Positions 1-9,319 of a DNA stretch of 64,000 bases are shown piece by piece. Below the pieces are notes generated by a model, which was given only the letters and a program-made list of their open reading frames with translations, had not been told where the DNA came from and searched no databases. Made by a program: the position numbers and the translations under genes. Every line of letters begins with the position of its first letter. Positions within the stretch are counted from its first letter, which is position 1. Source of the stretch: DASUPK01 sp963831605 (GTDB lineage: Bacteria > Actinomycetota > Thermoleophilia > Solirubrobacterales > 70-9); NCBI GenBank assembly GCA_963831605.1, contig CAWHQR010000001.1, positions 62,001-126,000 of the forward strand, read 5' to 3'.

Positions 1-2346
1 TCGGCGCTGTTGGTGATCTGCGGGATCGCGGTCAAGCTGCCCGGCCACGCGGTCACGGCGGCCGCGGTCACCGGTGTGGCACTGATCGGCTGCTTCGTGG
101 TCTTCGGCCGCACGCGAGTACCGGCCGGGGCCGTGCGGATCGGGGCGATCGTCGCCGTGATCGGGGCGGCGCTGGTGGTTGCCATCCCGTTCGCCACCAG
201 CGGCCGAGTCGGGATCCTCGGCCAGGGCCTCGTCAACGACGACATGGCCTCGCACCTGCTCTTCACGGAATGGATCGGCTCGCACGCCGGTCCGACGCCG
301 GACCTGATCAAGGACGGCTACCCGCTCGGCCCGCACGCCATCGTCGCGGCCGTCTCGAAGGTGAGCGGGGCCAGCCTGATCCAGGGGTTCGCCGGGCTGA
401 CCGGCGCGATCGCCGTCCTCCTCGCGCTGACCGCCTACGGCGTGCTCGGCGGGATCCGCGGCTGGCTGCGGGTCCCGGCCGCCGTGCTGGCGGCGAGCCC
501 GTACCTCGCAGCGGCCTACCTGGCGCAGGGTGCGTTCAAGGAGCCGCTGCTGGCCCTCGCGCTGCTCGGGTTCACGCTCGGGTTGCCCGCTCTGCGGGGG
601 ATCTGGTCGGGCACGGGCGGATCGGCGAGGGCCGCCATCCCCCTGGGCGTGATCGCCGCCGGCACGATCTACAACTACAGCTTCCCGGGACTCGCCTGGC
701 TGCTCGGCGCGGCGATCGTCTGGCTGCTCGTCATCGCCCTGCGCGAGCACGACCTCCGCCTGGGGGAGCGCCTTCGCGGCGCCAGATCCGCAATCGCCCT
801 CGGAATCGCCATCCCCGTCGTCGCGGCGCTCCCGGAGATCTTCCGGCTCGCGAGCTTCTCGAACTTCAAGGCATTCAGCCCCTCGGGGACGGGCCCGACG
901 GTGGGCTTCGGCAACCTGCGCCAGCCGCTCAACCCGCTCGAGGTGCTCGGCGTCTGGCCCTCGGGCGAGTTCCGGATCACGCCGGCCAACTCGACCACGC
1001 CGGAGATCGCCTTCTACCTCGGAGCGCTGCTCGCCCTGGCGGCGTTCGCGTGGGGCCTGGGTCGGGCACTGTCAAGGCGGGAGTCCGCGCTGCCATCGGC
1101 GCTGCTCGCGTCCACGCTGCTCTACCTGGCGTCCCTCGCGGTCGGCACCCCGTATACGCAGGCGAAGGCGCTGGCGATCGCCGCTCCGCTGGTCATGGTG
1201 GTCGCGCTGCGGGGGCTGCTCTCGGCGGACTCGCTGCCGGGTGAGAGGGAGGATGTGCCGGAGGGGGGAGGGGCGGCTTGGTGGCCGCCGAGACCGCTGC
1301 GCCCGCTGACGGGCTTCGCGGTGCCGCTGCTCACGCTCGCCTTCGTGGCGGCCGCGGCCTTCTCGACGCTGCTCCCGCTGCGGCAGGCGGCGGTCGGCCC
1401 CGACTACCACCTCCAGGAGATGTTGCGCATGCGGCCGATCGTCGACGGCCAGAACGTGCTCTTCCTCGGCCGCGACAACTTCGTCTCCTGGGAGCTGATC
1501 GGCTCGGAGGTCTACGCACCGATCACCAACCACTACGACGTCGAGGAGGTCCACCCGCTCTACCGGGCGACCGACCTGAACGCGAAGTTCGACTGGGACA
1601 ACGTCCCGCCGTTCGTGATGAACAAGTTCAAGTGGGTGGTGACCACGAGCGCGGCCATGCAGAGCCAGGCGCCTCCCGGATTCACGGCACGGCTCCGGAC
1701 CGGCGACTTCATCCTCTGGCACCGGGATCGGCCGGTCGGCCAGCGCCGCACCCTGTACGAGCCGATCAATCCCGGGGCGCCGCTCGACTGCAACAACCCG
1801 GAGCAGGCCCCGATCACGAAGGTCAGGGGCACCGCGACGGTGTTCACGGTCCAGCCCGTGATCGGCAAGGTCTGGAACCCCAGCCCGGCCCTGACGCAGA
1901 CCAAGCCGGCCCACATGCGGCTCTATCTGACCCCGGGCCACTGGGACCTCTCCCTTCAGTACGCGAGCACGCAGCCGCTGCACGTCACGGCGAACGGCCC
2001 CGGGCTCGCCTCCCCGTTCAGCACCGAGCTGCGCACGAACCTCCTCTTCCGGGGCCCCTCGCCGTACTACCCCGTCGGCTCGATCGACGTCCGCAGGGCG
2101 GGAACGGCGATCTTCAGCGTTGACGTCGGCGATCCGCCCCTGATCGGCCGGCTGCTCCGCACCGAGAGCAAGGCGTATCTGGCAGGCCTCGCCGCGACCC
2201 GCTCCGACCCCGCCCGCGAGACGATCCCACTGAGCCAGGCGTGCGGGCGCTACGTCGACTGGTACACGGTCGCGCCCGGCACGCCGCCGGGCGCCCTGCG
2301 CGGTGTGGCCGCGCCTCAGGTGCAGCCGATCGAACCCGACGACTAG
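1..2346 (+). CDS. Polytopic membrane protein, GT-C glycosyltransferase-like (5' partial)
   Basis: The frame is open from base 1, so the gene probably begins outside the window; the first possible internal start is TTG at 10. The N-terminal 450 residues or so hold about ten hydrophobic segments, followed after a last membrane span (near residue 440) by a soluble domain of about 320 residues. The first large extracytoplasmic loop carries a VNDDMASHL motif; paired acidic residues in that loop are typical of GT-C lipid-linked sugar transferases, so a cell-envelope glycosyltransferase is the best guess. No family signature is decisive and a general envelope protein remains possible. Confidence 0.7.
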   Translation, partial: SALLVICGIAVKLPGHAVTAAAVTGVALIGCFVVFGRTRVPAGAVRIGAIVAVIGAALVVAIPFATSGRVGILGQGLVNDDMASHLLFTEWIGSHAGPTPDLIKDGYPLGPHAIVAAVSKVSGASLIQGFAGLTGAIAVLLALTAYGVLGGIRGWLRVPAAVLAASPYLAAAYLAQGAFKEPLLALALLGFTLGLPALRGIWSGTGGSARAAIPLGVIAAGTIYNYSFPGLAWLLGAAIVWLLVIALREHDLRLGERLRGARSAIALGIAIPVVAALPEIFRLASFSNFKAFSPSGTGPTVGFGNLRQPLNPLEVLGVWPSGEFRITPANSTTPEIAFYLGALLALAAFAWGLGRALSRRESALPSALLASTLLYLASLAVGTPYTQAKALAIAAPLVMVVALRGLLSADSLPGEREDVPEGGGAAWWPPRPLRPLTGFAVPLLTLAFVAAAAFSTLLPLRQAAVGPDYHLQEMLRMRPIVDGQNVLFLGRDNFVSWELIGSEVYAPITNHYDVEEVHPLYRATDLNAKFDWDNVPPFVMNKFKWVVTTSAAMQSQAPPGFTARLRTGDFILWHRDRPVGQRRTLYEPINPGAPLDCNNPEQAPITKVRGTATVFTVQPVIGKVWNPSPALTQTKPAHMRLYLTPGHWDLSLQYASTQPLHVTANGPGLASPFSTELRTNLLFRGPSPYYPVGSIDVRRAGTAIFSVDVGDPPLIGRLLRTESKAYLAGLAATRSDPARETIPLSQACGRYVDWYTVAPGTPPGALRGVAAPQVQPIEPDD

Positions 2347-2349
2347 GAT
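2344..2349 (+). promoter_or_regulatory. Putative -10 hexamer of a leaderless gene
   Basis: TAGGAT lies 6 nt before the ATG at 2356, matching the window-wide TAnnnT-N6-8-start pattern. Confidence 0.35.
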
Positions 2350-2355
2350 CGGCCC

Positions 2356-2442
2356 ATGCCGCGCCTCTGGGCCGCCAGCCTGGTGATCCTCGTGCTCTGC
2401 CTGATCGCCTCGATGGTGATCGCGATCGTCAAGCTCAGCTGA
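2356..2442 (+). CDS. Small single-span membrane peptide, 28 aa
   Basis: A short frame starts with ATG 9 nt after the stop of the upstream membrane gene. After a three-residue start with one arginine it is a continuous hydrophobic helix (about residues 4-24), ending in KLS, as expected of a small membrane peptide. A -10-like hexamer sits 6 nt before the ATG and no Shine-Dalgarno is evident. Function unknown; it may be a chance frame. Confidence 0.4.
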   Translation: MPRLWAASLVILVLCLIASMVIAIVKLS

Positions 2443-2514
2443 GGGCAATGATGCGCAGTTCGGGCCTCGCCAAGTAGTATCGGCGCGCAAATCCAGGCAT
2501 GGCGAGGAGGGGTG

Positions 2515-2958
2515 ATGTTCAACCGCATAGTGGTTGGAACCGATGGCTCGGAGACCGCCACGGAGGCGGTCCGGACCGCGATCGAGCTGGCCAAGCTCTC
2601 GAACGGGAAGCTCGAGATCGTCAGCGCCTACGAGCCCGTGCCGCAGTCCCGCCTCAGGGACGAGGGGGAGGGCATCACGGGTGACGTCGCCTACGCCGTG
2701 AACCCGCGCGAGGACGTCCAGTTCGTGCTTGACAAGGCGGCCGCCGAGGCGAAGAAGGCGAAGGTCGAGGTCGTCACCCACCCGCGCGAGGGCGATCCGG
2801 CCGACGCGATCCTGGACGTCGCCGAGGAGAACGACGCGGACCTCGTCATGGTCGGGAACAAGGGCATGACCGGAGCGCGGCGATTCCTGTTGGGAAGCGT
2901 GCCAAACAAGATCTCGCACCATGCGCCCTGCGACGTCTGGATCGTGAAGACCACCTGA
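2515..2958 (+). CDS. Universal stress protein (UspA family)
   Basis: A 147-residue single-domain Usp protein, the usual length. The N-terminal VVGTDGS segment (residues 6-12) and the C-terminal GNKGMTGARRFLLGS motif (residues 114-128) form the G-2x-G-9x-G-S nucleotide-binding signature, so it should bind ATP. ATG at 2515 is chosen over GTG at 2512 because the GAGGAGG ribosome-binding site at 2504-2510 is spaced correctly only for the ATG. It stops 4 nt before the next gene, so the two may be co-transcribed. The specific stress it answers to is not visible. Confidence 0.93.
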   Translation: MFNRIVVGTDGSETATEAVRTAIELAKLSNGKLEIVSAYEPVPQSRLRDEGEGITGDVAYAVNPREDVQFVLDKAAAEAKKAKVEVVTHPREGDPADAILDVAEENDADLVMVGNKGMTGARRFLLGSVPNKISHHAPCDVWIVKTT

Positions 2959-2962
2959 TTTG

Positions 2963-5521
2963 ATGCGCCGCCCTCCGTTCGGGCAGGGGGCGGCGGCGGT
3001 CGCTGTCCTGCTCGCGCTGGTCTGCGCCGACCGGGCCTCGGCCTATTCCTATGACGTCCCGGTCCAGGCGAAGTCGCCCTGGCCCGAGATGCGGCGCGAC
3101 AGCCGCAACACGGCGTCAAGCCCCATCCACGGGCGGTTCCGGGGCGGCCGGCCCTGGGCATTCGCCACCAAGAGGGGCATCTTCAGCACCCCCGTGATCG
3201 GCGGCGACAACACGGTGTACGTCGGCTCCGCCGATCACGTCTTCTACGCGTTGCGACCAGACGGCCGCCCGCTGTGGAAGTTCTCGACCGGCGGCATCAT
3301 CGACGCCGCCGCCGCGATCGCGACGCGCTCGAAGGCCGGCCGCAGCCCGCCGATCACCATCGGATCGGGGGATGAGCGGCTCTACCGGCTCCGAACCACC
3401 CCCGGCCTCTCCCGCAAGCGCAGGATCGTCTGGAGCTTCAGGCCGACGCTGCCACCCGCCGGCGGACAGCAGGTGAGCTGGTGGGAGGGGAACGTCGCCA
3501 TCGGGCCGGGGGGAACGATCTACGCGGGCAACACCGGCGGCGCGGCCTACGCGATCAACCCGGACGGAACGCTGCGCTGGGCGGCACAGCGCGGACAGTC
3601 GGTCTGGACCACCCCAGCGTTCGGCCAGGGGGCGGAGGCCGGCAACTCCTTCTGGGGCTCGGTTGACCTCTACGCATTCTCGCTCGACCAGAACGGGCAA
3701 CAGCGGTGGCAGACCTTCACCCCGGGCTACGTCACATCGTCGCCGGCGCTTGGAGCGGATGGGACCGTGTACGTGGCCTCGTTCGATCACAGCCTCTACG
3801 CGCTCGACCCGGACACCGGAGCGGTGCGCTGGAGCTTCGCGACGGACGCCCACATCTACAGCTCGCCCGCGCTCGCCGAGGGCCCGGATGGGCGCACCAC
3901 CGCGATCTACATCGCGTCCGCGGACGGCTCGGTCTATGCACTCGACCCCTCGGGTCACCTGCTGTGGCGATACGACACCGGTGACCCGATCCGCTCATCT
4001 CCGGTGCTCGGGCGCAAGCCGAAGGGCGGCGGCCGGGTCCTCTACGTCGGATCGTCGAACGGCAAGCTCTACGCGCTCGATGCCGCTTCGGGCAAGCGCA
4101 GATGGTCGTTCGACACGACCCCGAAAAACCCCGCGCTCCGGGATCGCAACGACCTCAATGGCTCGCCGGCGCTGGGCCGCCGCGGCGTCTACATCGGCGG
4201 AGAGCACGGCCGGGTCTGGTTCGTGCCGTACGACTACTGCCTCCACGAGCGGAGTTCCCGCTGTGACCGAAAGCCGGGCCAGGACTTCGGCAAGAACCTG
4301 AACCGCATGTTCTTCGTGACTCCCGGCGGGACCACTGTGGCGGCGACCAAGGACATTCGGATCCCGCCCGCCGCGGTTCTCGCGACCCGATTGATCGTCC
4401 GCAAGGGCGGGGTGACCGAGGATGCGGCGCTCCAGGCGACTGGATCCTCCGACCAGCTCGTCAGCGCCAAACCGGGATTCGCCTTCACGACCCAGCTCTC
4501 GGGCGACGGCCACTACCTCTTCATCCGGCCGACCGGGCTGCTGCGCCCGAACACGCGATACCGGGTCCACCTCGGCGGCGGCTGGCGGGTTGGGGCATCA
4601 CCGGGGACCGATTCAGGCGTCGTCGACACGACCCTGTCATTCCGCACGCGCGCCTCGCGGGGAAAGTTCCCCCTCAGGGTGCGGAAGCGCTCAACGACCG
4701 CCTTTTCGATCAGCAGGCTCGCGATTCCGCTCCCACCCCTGCTGCCGAGCGTCAACCAGATCGGCTTCGACAGCTACGACATGATCGCCGGGACGCTCGC
4801 GAGGACCAAGGCCAAGCCGCACGGTCCCGGCAGGGCTCTGCTCTGGGTGATCGGCGCGCGTCGCGATCGCAGGGGCGTGCTGCAGCCCGATCCCTCCGGC
4901 AACTTCCAGTTCCCCCTCTCGGGGAGCTACCACCGCGACACGATGAGCCTGAGCTCGCCGGACCTCAGTCTCCAATTCAGCTTCGGCCCGGTCCCACTGC
5001 GGCTTTTCGACCTCCGCGGCCAGATCGCCCCTGACCTGGCCCTGCGCCCGGGCGCGGGCATCTATTCGGAGACCACCTGCTCCGATGTCCCGAACTACAG
5101 CGCTCAGCTCCAGATCGCCGGGGTCTGCAACGCACAGGACACCCTCGCCGCCTCGGGAACGCTCCTCACGCACGGCTATGGCGAGCGGTCGGCGAACAGA
5201 AAGCCGAAGGGAGTGCGGCTCTCCTCGCTGCAGCTGACCCGGCCCACGGGCGGCAGCCCCGGAGCCGTGGTCGCAACGCTTGCCCGCTCGCGGGGCGTTC
5301 GCTATCCCGCCAGCGCCCATGTGGGATCGATCCTGCTCACCGGATCCGGTGGTGAGGTCGTGCCGCTCGACTATCGGAGTCAGACGAGCCCGGGAACGGA
5401 CGCGGGGGGGAACCTGGAGTCGATCAAGCTCGCCCTGCCGCCCGGCACGGCGCTCCCCGGCGTCGTCCGGGCATACGTGATCCTGGACGTGTTCCCGCTC
5501 GCGGTCCGGGAGCTGCAGTAG
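2963..5521 (+). CDS. Secreted PQQ/WD40-like beta-propeller protein
   Basis: An 852-residue protein with a signal peptide (MRR start, hydrophobic core, cleavage likely after ADRASA near residue 27). Residues of roughly 60-430 hold repeated blades of the form YVGSADHVFYALRPDG, YVASFDHSLYALDPDTG and YVGSSNGKLYALDAASGK, characteristic of PQQ-type propellers such as BamB-like proteins and quinoprotein dehydrogenases. The remaining 420 residues are a beta-rich extension with no recognised domain. No cofactor or catalytic residues typical of true PQQ dehydrogenases can be assigned, so a structural or binding role outside the membrane is more likely. Its stop adjoins the stop of the convergent gene. 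Confidence 0.85.
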   Translation: MRRPPFGQGAAAVAVLLALVCADRASAYSYDVPVQAKSPWPEMRRDSRNTASSPIHGRFRGGRPWAFATKRGIFSTPVIGGDNTVYVGSADHVFYALRPDGRPLWKFSTGGIIDAAAAIATRSKAGRSPPITIGSGDERLYRLRTTPGLSRKRRIVWSFRPTLPPAGGQQVSWWEGNVAIGPGGTIYAGNTGGAAYAINPDGTLRWAAQRGQSVWTTPAFGQGAEAGNSFWGSVDLYAFSLDQNGQQRWQTFTPGYVTSSPALGADGTVYVASFDHSLYALDPDTGAVRWSFATDAHIYSSPALAEGPDGRTTAIYIASADGSVYALDPSGHLLWRYDTGDPIRSSPVLGRKPKGGGRVLYVGSSNGKLYALDAASGKRRWSFDTTPKNPALRDRNDLNGSPALGRRGVYIGGEHGRVWFVPYDYCLHERSSRCDRKPGQDFGKNLNRMFFVTPGGTTVAATKDIRIPPAAVLATRLIVRKGGVTEDAALQATGSSDQLVSAKPGFAFTTQLSGDGHYLFIRPTGLLRPNTRYRVHLGGGWRVGASPGTDSGVVDTTLSFRTRASRGKFPLRVRKRSTTAFSISRLAIPLPPLLPSVNQIGFDSYDMIAGTLARTKAKPHGPGRALLWVIGARRDRRGVLQPDPSGNFQFPLSGSYHRDTMSLSSPDLSLQFSFGPVPLRLFDLRGQIAPDLALRPGAGIYSETTCSDVPNYSAQLQIAGVCNAQDTLAASGTLLTHGYGERSANRKPKGVRLSSLQLTRPTGGSPGAVVATLARSRGVRYPASAHVGSILLTGSGGEVVPLDYRSQTSPGTDAGGNLESIKLALPPGTALPGVVRAYVILDVFPLAVRELQ

Positions 5522-5974
5522 TCACTCGTCGAGGAGCTCGAGCAACGCCTGCTCGTACTGGCCGCGCTCGAAGGTGAACTCGAACCCCTCGTAGTCCCAG
5601 TCCGGCCGCGTCGGCTGCTCGAACTCATCCCAGGTGACCGTGCCTTCATCGATCGTCACCCGAGCGAGCAGCGGCGAGCAGCCCACCTCGCCGCAGTGGC
5701 AGCTGAGCAGCGCGGTCTTCTGGGCTGGGCCGGGGGCGAGGGAGGGGCCGGGGTTGCCGAGGAATTGGCTGGCGAGGTCGATCCGGATGTACCCCGGAAC
5801 GAGTCCGACGTAGGTGCCGGCAAGCTCCTCCTCGTCGTCGGCCTGTGCGGAGGGCAGCTCGGCTCGTCGCGCCAACTCGACGAGATCGGTCCCGTTGACC
5901 TCGATCCTGATCTGTGTCAGCTCGTCTGCGTACTGGCCTCCCGCAGGGGCGAGCTCAAAGGCCACCTCGTCCAT
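5522..5974 (-). CDS. Conserved hypothetical protein with Cys-rich core
   Basis: A 150-residue soluble acidic protein. Its centre has LLSCHCGEVGCSPLLARV (three cysteines), followed by a conserved-looking WDEFEQPTRPDWDYEGFEF stretch. The CHC-x4-C arrangement could hold a metal, but this is inference. It converges on the propeller gene with no gap and lies directly downstream of the SnoaL relic on the same strand. I recognise the pattern as one shared by uncharacterised actinobacterial proteins, without a function. Confidence 0.8.
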   Translation of the reverse strand: MDEVAFELAPAGGQYADELTQIRIEVNGTDLVELARRAELPSAQADDEEELAGTYVGLVPGYIRIDLASQFLGNPGPSLAPGPAQKTALLSCHCGEVGCSPLLARVTIDEGTVTWDEFEQPTRPDWDYEGFEFTFERGQYEQALLELLDE

Positions 5975-5975
5975 G

Positions 5976-6187
5976 CCACCGATGATTGCGGATGGAGGGC
6001 TTCGACAGCCGTTCCAAAGTGCCAGGTCGCGGCCCGGGCGCTAGGGACGGGACGAAGTTCGGCTCCGTGGGTCTTGACGAAGGTGTGAAGAGCGCCTTTG
6101 TCCCTCGGCATCACGCCTATCGGCGCAGTGCGCGTAGGCATCGAACAGCTCCCGAATCGCCAGGCGGTCGGCCGTCTCGTCACTCAT
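5976..6187 (-). pseudogene. SnoaL/NTF2-like protein, frameshifted remnant
   Basis: The ATG (6185-6187) overlaps the TGA of the MFS gene in an ATGA arrangement, so the gene was translationally coupled to the pump. The first 30 residues, ADRLAIRELFDAYAHCADRR and onward, match the start of SnoaL-like polyketide-cyclase/NTF2 fold proteins, which are normally about 130-150 residues. After DAEGQ the frame is lost: it ends at 6041 after 48 codons. Adding one base at about 6095 restores KALFTP, the expected continuation, but that frame has no recognisable C-terminal half. It therefore looks like a decayed gene and not a live short protein. Confidence 0.65.
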
Positions 6188-7761
6188 CGGGCGAAGGCTC
6201 CGCGGACGCGGCGGCCGAACGCAGTCAGGCGCGCGAGGTACCCGCAGTAGGGCGCACTCGGGCAGCGCACGAACGACAACGCCATTACTTCGACCTCTCC
6301 GTCCTTGGCCTCGCGACGGCGGCCCGGTAACAGCACCACTGCCAGGACAGCACCGATGGCGCAGAGGACGCCGGCGACTATGAAGGCACCTTTGAACCCG
6401 TGAGTCAGAGCGACCGGGAGTGCCGAGCCACCGTGCAGCGCGCTCGTCACGCGGCTGGTCGAAACCGAGGAGAGGATCGCCAGGCCCAGCGAGCCGCCGA
6501 CCTGCTGGGTGGTGTTGAGCAGTCCCGAAGCCAACCCGGAATCACCGCTCGCAACGCCGTTGGTGGCCGCGATCGTGACGGGGACGAATGACAGTCCCAG
6601 ACCCGGCCCCAGGACGAGCATCGCGGGTAGAACGTGGCTCGCATAGTCGCTATGACCCGTCACTCGGGTGAGGAGCACGAAGCCGACCGTCGTCACGAGC
6701 AGTCCCGTGACGAGCACCGGCTTTGGAGTGAAACGGTCGACGAGGCGGGATGCCAGCGCCGAGGCGCCGATCAGGGTCAGGCTGAGAGGCAGGTAGGCGA
6801 CGCCGGTCTTGAGCGCGCTGAAGCCGAGGACCTGCTGCAGGTAGAGGGTGCAGAAGAAGAACATCCCGAACAGGGCTGCCGCCACGAAGAGAAACGTCCC
6901 ATCGGAGGCGGCGAGACTGCGGTTGGAGAAGATCCGCAGAGGAACCAGAGGGTCTCGATGGCGACGTTCGATGAACACGAAGCCGACGAGCAGCGCGGCG
7001 GCGACGGCGAATCCCGCGAGCGTCCGCCCCGCGGTCCAACCCCAGCTGTCGGCCTTGATCAGCGTGTAGACGAGCGTGATCGTGCCGAGCGTGGCGGCGA
7101 GCGCCCCCTCGAGGTCGTATCCGCCCTTCGAGACCCCCTCGGAGCGGCTCTCCGGGACGAACCTTGGAGCCAGCGCCAGCACGACGGCGCCGATCGGCAC
7201 ATTGACGAAGAAGATCCAGCGCCAGCTGAGCAGCTGCACGATCACCCCACCGAGCAGCAGGCCGATGGCGCCGCCCGCGCCGGCTACCGCGCCCCAAACG
7301 GCGAGCGCGCGATTGCGGGACGGCCCTTCAGCGAACGTGGTGAGGATGATCGACAGGGCCGCCGGCGAGACCATCGCACCGCCGAGCCCCTGCAGGCCCC
7401 GGGCGACAAGGAGCGTGCCCTCCGACTGCGAGACCCCACAGAGAAACGAGGCACCGGAGAAGAGCGCGATTCCCGCCATCAACACCCGCCGCCGTCCGAG
7501 GCGGTCGGCGGCGCGCCCGCCGAGCAACAGGAACCCGCCGAAGATCAGCGTGTACGCGTTCAGGACCCAGGAAAGGCTCTGTTCCGAGAAGCCGACGTCG
7601 ACCTTGATGGTCGGCAGCGCGACGTTGACGATGGTCGCGTCGAGGATGACCATGAACTGGGCGATCACGACGACCGCCAGCACGGCGCCCTCGTTGACGC
7701 GTGAGGCCGGACGGGGTGCTGAGCCGGCAGCTGCGGTGGACATCGTCTCGACGGATTCCAT
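6184..7761 (-). CDS. MFS drug efflux transporter, DHA2 (14-TM) family
   Basis: A 525-residue proton-coupled exporter of the EmrB/QacA type. Motif D1 LDATIVNVALPTI occurs in TM1, motif A GGRAADRLGRRRV after TM2, and the antiporter motif C region AVWGAVAGAGGAIG in TM5; the hydrophobicity pattern gives about 14 spans. An ATG at 7761 is preceded by CCTCCTC on the plus strand (a GAGGAGG site on the coding strand) at 7-nt spacing; GTG at 7764 is an alternative. The last 40 residues (after LLPGRRR) include an odd SFVRCPSAPYCGYL stretch not typical of the family. The stop overlaps the start of the SnoaL relic. Substrate unknown. Confidence 0.92.
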   Translation of the reverse strand: MESVETMSTAAAGSAPRPASRVNEGAVLAVVVIAQFMVILDATIVNVALPTIKVDVGFSEQSLSWVLNAYTLIFGGFLLLGGRAADRLGRRRVLMAGIALFSGASFLCGVSQSEGTLLVARGLQGLGGAMVSPAALSIILTTFAEGPSRNRALAVWGAVAGAGGAIGLLLGGVIVQLLSWRWIFFVNVPIGAVVLALAPRFVPESRSEGVSKGGYDLEGALAATLGTITLVYTLIKADSWGWTAGRTLAGFAVAAALLVGFVFIERRHRDPLVPLRIFSNRSLAASDGTFLFVAAALFGMFFFCTLYLQQVLGFSALKTGVAYLPLSLTLIGASALASRLVDRFTPKPVLVTGLLVTTVGFVLLTRVTGHSDYASHVLPAMLVLGPGLGLSFVPVTIAATNGVASGDSGLASGLLNTTQQVGGSLGLAILSSVSTSRVTSALHGGSALPVALTHGFKGAFIVAGVLCAIGAVLAVVLLPGRRREAKDGEVEVMALSFVRCPSAPYCGYLARLTAFGRRVRGAFAR

Positions 7762-7845
7762 CACGCTTCCTCCTCGAGAGGGCGTCCCCGCGATCGCGCA
7801 GCCTGCGGCGTCGCCCAGTCGCGGAAGAGCTACGGGCTCCGCCCT

Positions 7846-7876
7846 CCGCTCCGAAGTGGAGCGGCCTTGTGGCCGC
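7846..7876 (-). terminator. Nested hairpins after the subtilase gene
   Basis: Two perfect stems overlap: CCGCTCC/GGAGCGG with a 5-nt loop (7846-7864) and GCGGCC/GGCCGC with a TTGT loop (7861-7876). They sit at the subtilase stop codon, before the MFS gene, and probably end or attenuate the subtilase transcript. No T-run follows. Confidence 0.5.
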
Positions 7877-9219
7877 TAGCAGCCCGGAGCCCTGGCTCTG
7901 ACCGCGGCCGCGGCGTCGATCAGGCCGGCGCCGAAGAGGCGCGGATCGTACGGCTGGCCCAGCTGCGAGTCCGTGTGGCGGGCGGTGCCCTTGAGCTGGC
8001 ACTCGACGGCGGTCGGCGAGCTGCCGACGACGTGGCTCGCGATGATCATCGCCGCGACGCCCGAGACGTGTGCGGCTGCCATCGAGGTTCCCTCGTAGCC
8101 ACCCGGATAGCCGAAGTTGGTGAACCCGGGGCCGGAGAAGGTGAGCTGGAAGATCGGCAGCCCGCGGGTGAAGAGCGGGTCGTCGCCCCCGCAGGTGCTG
8201 AGCAGCGGGAAGCCGCCGCCGGGCGCGACCACGTCGAGCCCGTCCCCCGTGCGGGAGTCGCTCGCCAGGCAGGCGTCCTTGGTGGTGCGGCCGACGCCGA
8301 CCACATGCGGAGCGCCCGCGGGGAAGGCGACCGGCTCGCCGTTCTCGTTTCCGGCCGCCGCGACCACGAGCGCGCCCCTCTTGAACGCGAACTTGATGGC
8401 GGCGCAGATGCCCTTGATCTTGGTGCAGCTGTTCACGCCGAGGGAGAATTCGAAACTCATGTTGATCACCTGTGCCTTGTGGGAGGCCGCGTAGCGGATC
8501 CCCCTGGCGATGTTCCGCGCCGTGCCGAAGCCCTCGGAGTCGAGCACCCGGACCGGCATGATCTTCGCCTTGGGGGCGAGCCCCGTCAGCCCGACGTGGT
8601 TGTTGTCGCGCTCCGCGATCGTGCCGGTGACGTGAGTTCCGTGCCCGTCCTGGTCGAGCGGCATCTTGTCCTTGTCGACGAAGTCGTAGCCGGGGAGGAA
8701 CTGGTTCCGCGAGAAGTCGGGACTACGGCGGAACTGGGGCTTCTTGTTCGCGTACGCGATGCCGGTGTCGAGCACAGCCACACGGGCGCCCCGCCCGAAG
8801 GCGGCGCCGCGCTGCTTGAGGATGTCCCAGGCCTCGGGGGCGTTCAGCCCGCCCTTCGCCTGGAAGGGAGCGGCCGTCTCACCGCAGAGCGAGCCGCACG
8901 GCAGGAAGTTCCACTGGGTTCGCTCCCAGCCTCCCGGCACACCGGCCGGCCCGGGATCGTTGGGGATGGCCGATGCGTGGGCGACGTAGTTCGGCTCCGC
9001 GTATGCGACCGCCGGGTTGGCGCTCAGCGCCTGCTGGGCGGCGGACACGCCGACGCCCTGGGGCAGATCCAACACCCGCTCGGCGCCACCGTCGAACTTG
9101 ACGAGCAGCTCACCGGGCACGTAGGGAGCCTGCGTCGGGGTATCGGCAGCCGAAGCAGCGGTTGCCCAGATGGCGGCCGCGGCCAGGACGAGCGTGGTTG
9201 TGGCGATCAGCTTTCGCAT
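7876..9219 (-). CDS. Secreted S8 subtilisin-like serine protease
   Basis: A 447-residue preproenzyme. A signal peptide is clear (MRKL, hydrophobic core, ATAASA near residue 24), followed by an inhibitor-like propeptide (VPGELLVKF...). The catalytic triad is intact: Asp151 in VAVLDTG, His193 in GHGTHVTG and Ser379 in GTSMAAAHVSG. Cysteines in the mature domain suggest disulfides, and the protein ends in APGC. ATG at 9219 was chosen since it begins the signal peptide; the frame is open further upstream but that part reads as non-coding. Extracellular proteolysis is the likely role. It is divergent from tadA. Confidence 0.94.
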   Translation of the reverse strand: MRKLIATTTLVLAAAAIWATAASAADTPTQAPYVPGELLVKFDGGAERVLDLPQGVGVSAAQQALSANPAVAYAEPNYVAHASAIPNDPGPAGVPGGWERTQWNFLPCGSLCGETAAPFQAKGGLNAPEAWDILKQRGAAFGRGARVAVLDTGIAYANKKPQFRRSPDFSRNQFLPGYDFVDKDKMPLDQDGHGTHVTGTIAERDNNHVGLTGLAPKAKIMPVRVLDSEGFGTARNIARGIRYAASHKAQVINMSFEFSLGVNSCTKIKGICAAIKFAFKRGALVVAAAGNENGEPVAFPAGAPHVVGVGRTTKDACLASDSRTGDGLDVVAPGGGFPLLSTCGGDDPLFTRGLPIFQLTFSGPGFTNFGYPGGYEGTSMAAAHVSGVAAMIIASHVVGSSPTAVECQLKGTARHTDSQLGQPYDPRLFGAGLIDAAAAVRARAPGC

Positions 9220-9319
9220 GGTCCCCAGGTCAGAGTCCCTAGTGAGGAGGTCGCCGGCGCGGACCGCCAGCTTAGGTTGTAAACACCGTCCCGCCGAGAA
9301 AGTTCCTGCCGTGAAAGCC

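Noticed and set aside
1072..2922. Long minus-strand frame opposite the first membrane gene and the stress protein
   Set aside because: Asp/Arg/Gly/His-rich shadow translation typical of antisense to high-GC genes; no domain, and the plus-strand genes have clear motifs.
7867..9282. Plus-strand frame opposite the subtilase
   Set aside because: The minus strand encodes an intact catalytic triad and signal peptide; the plus frame is a GC-bias shadow.
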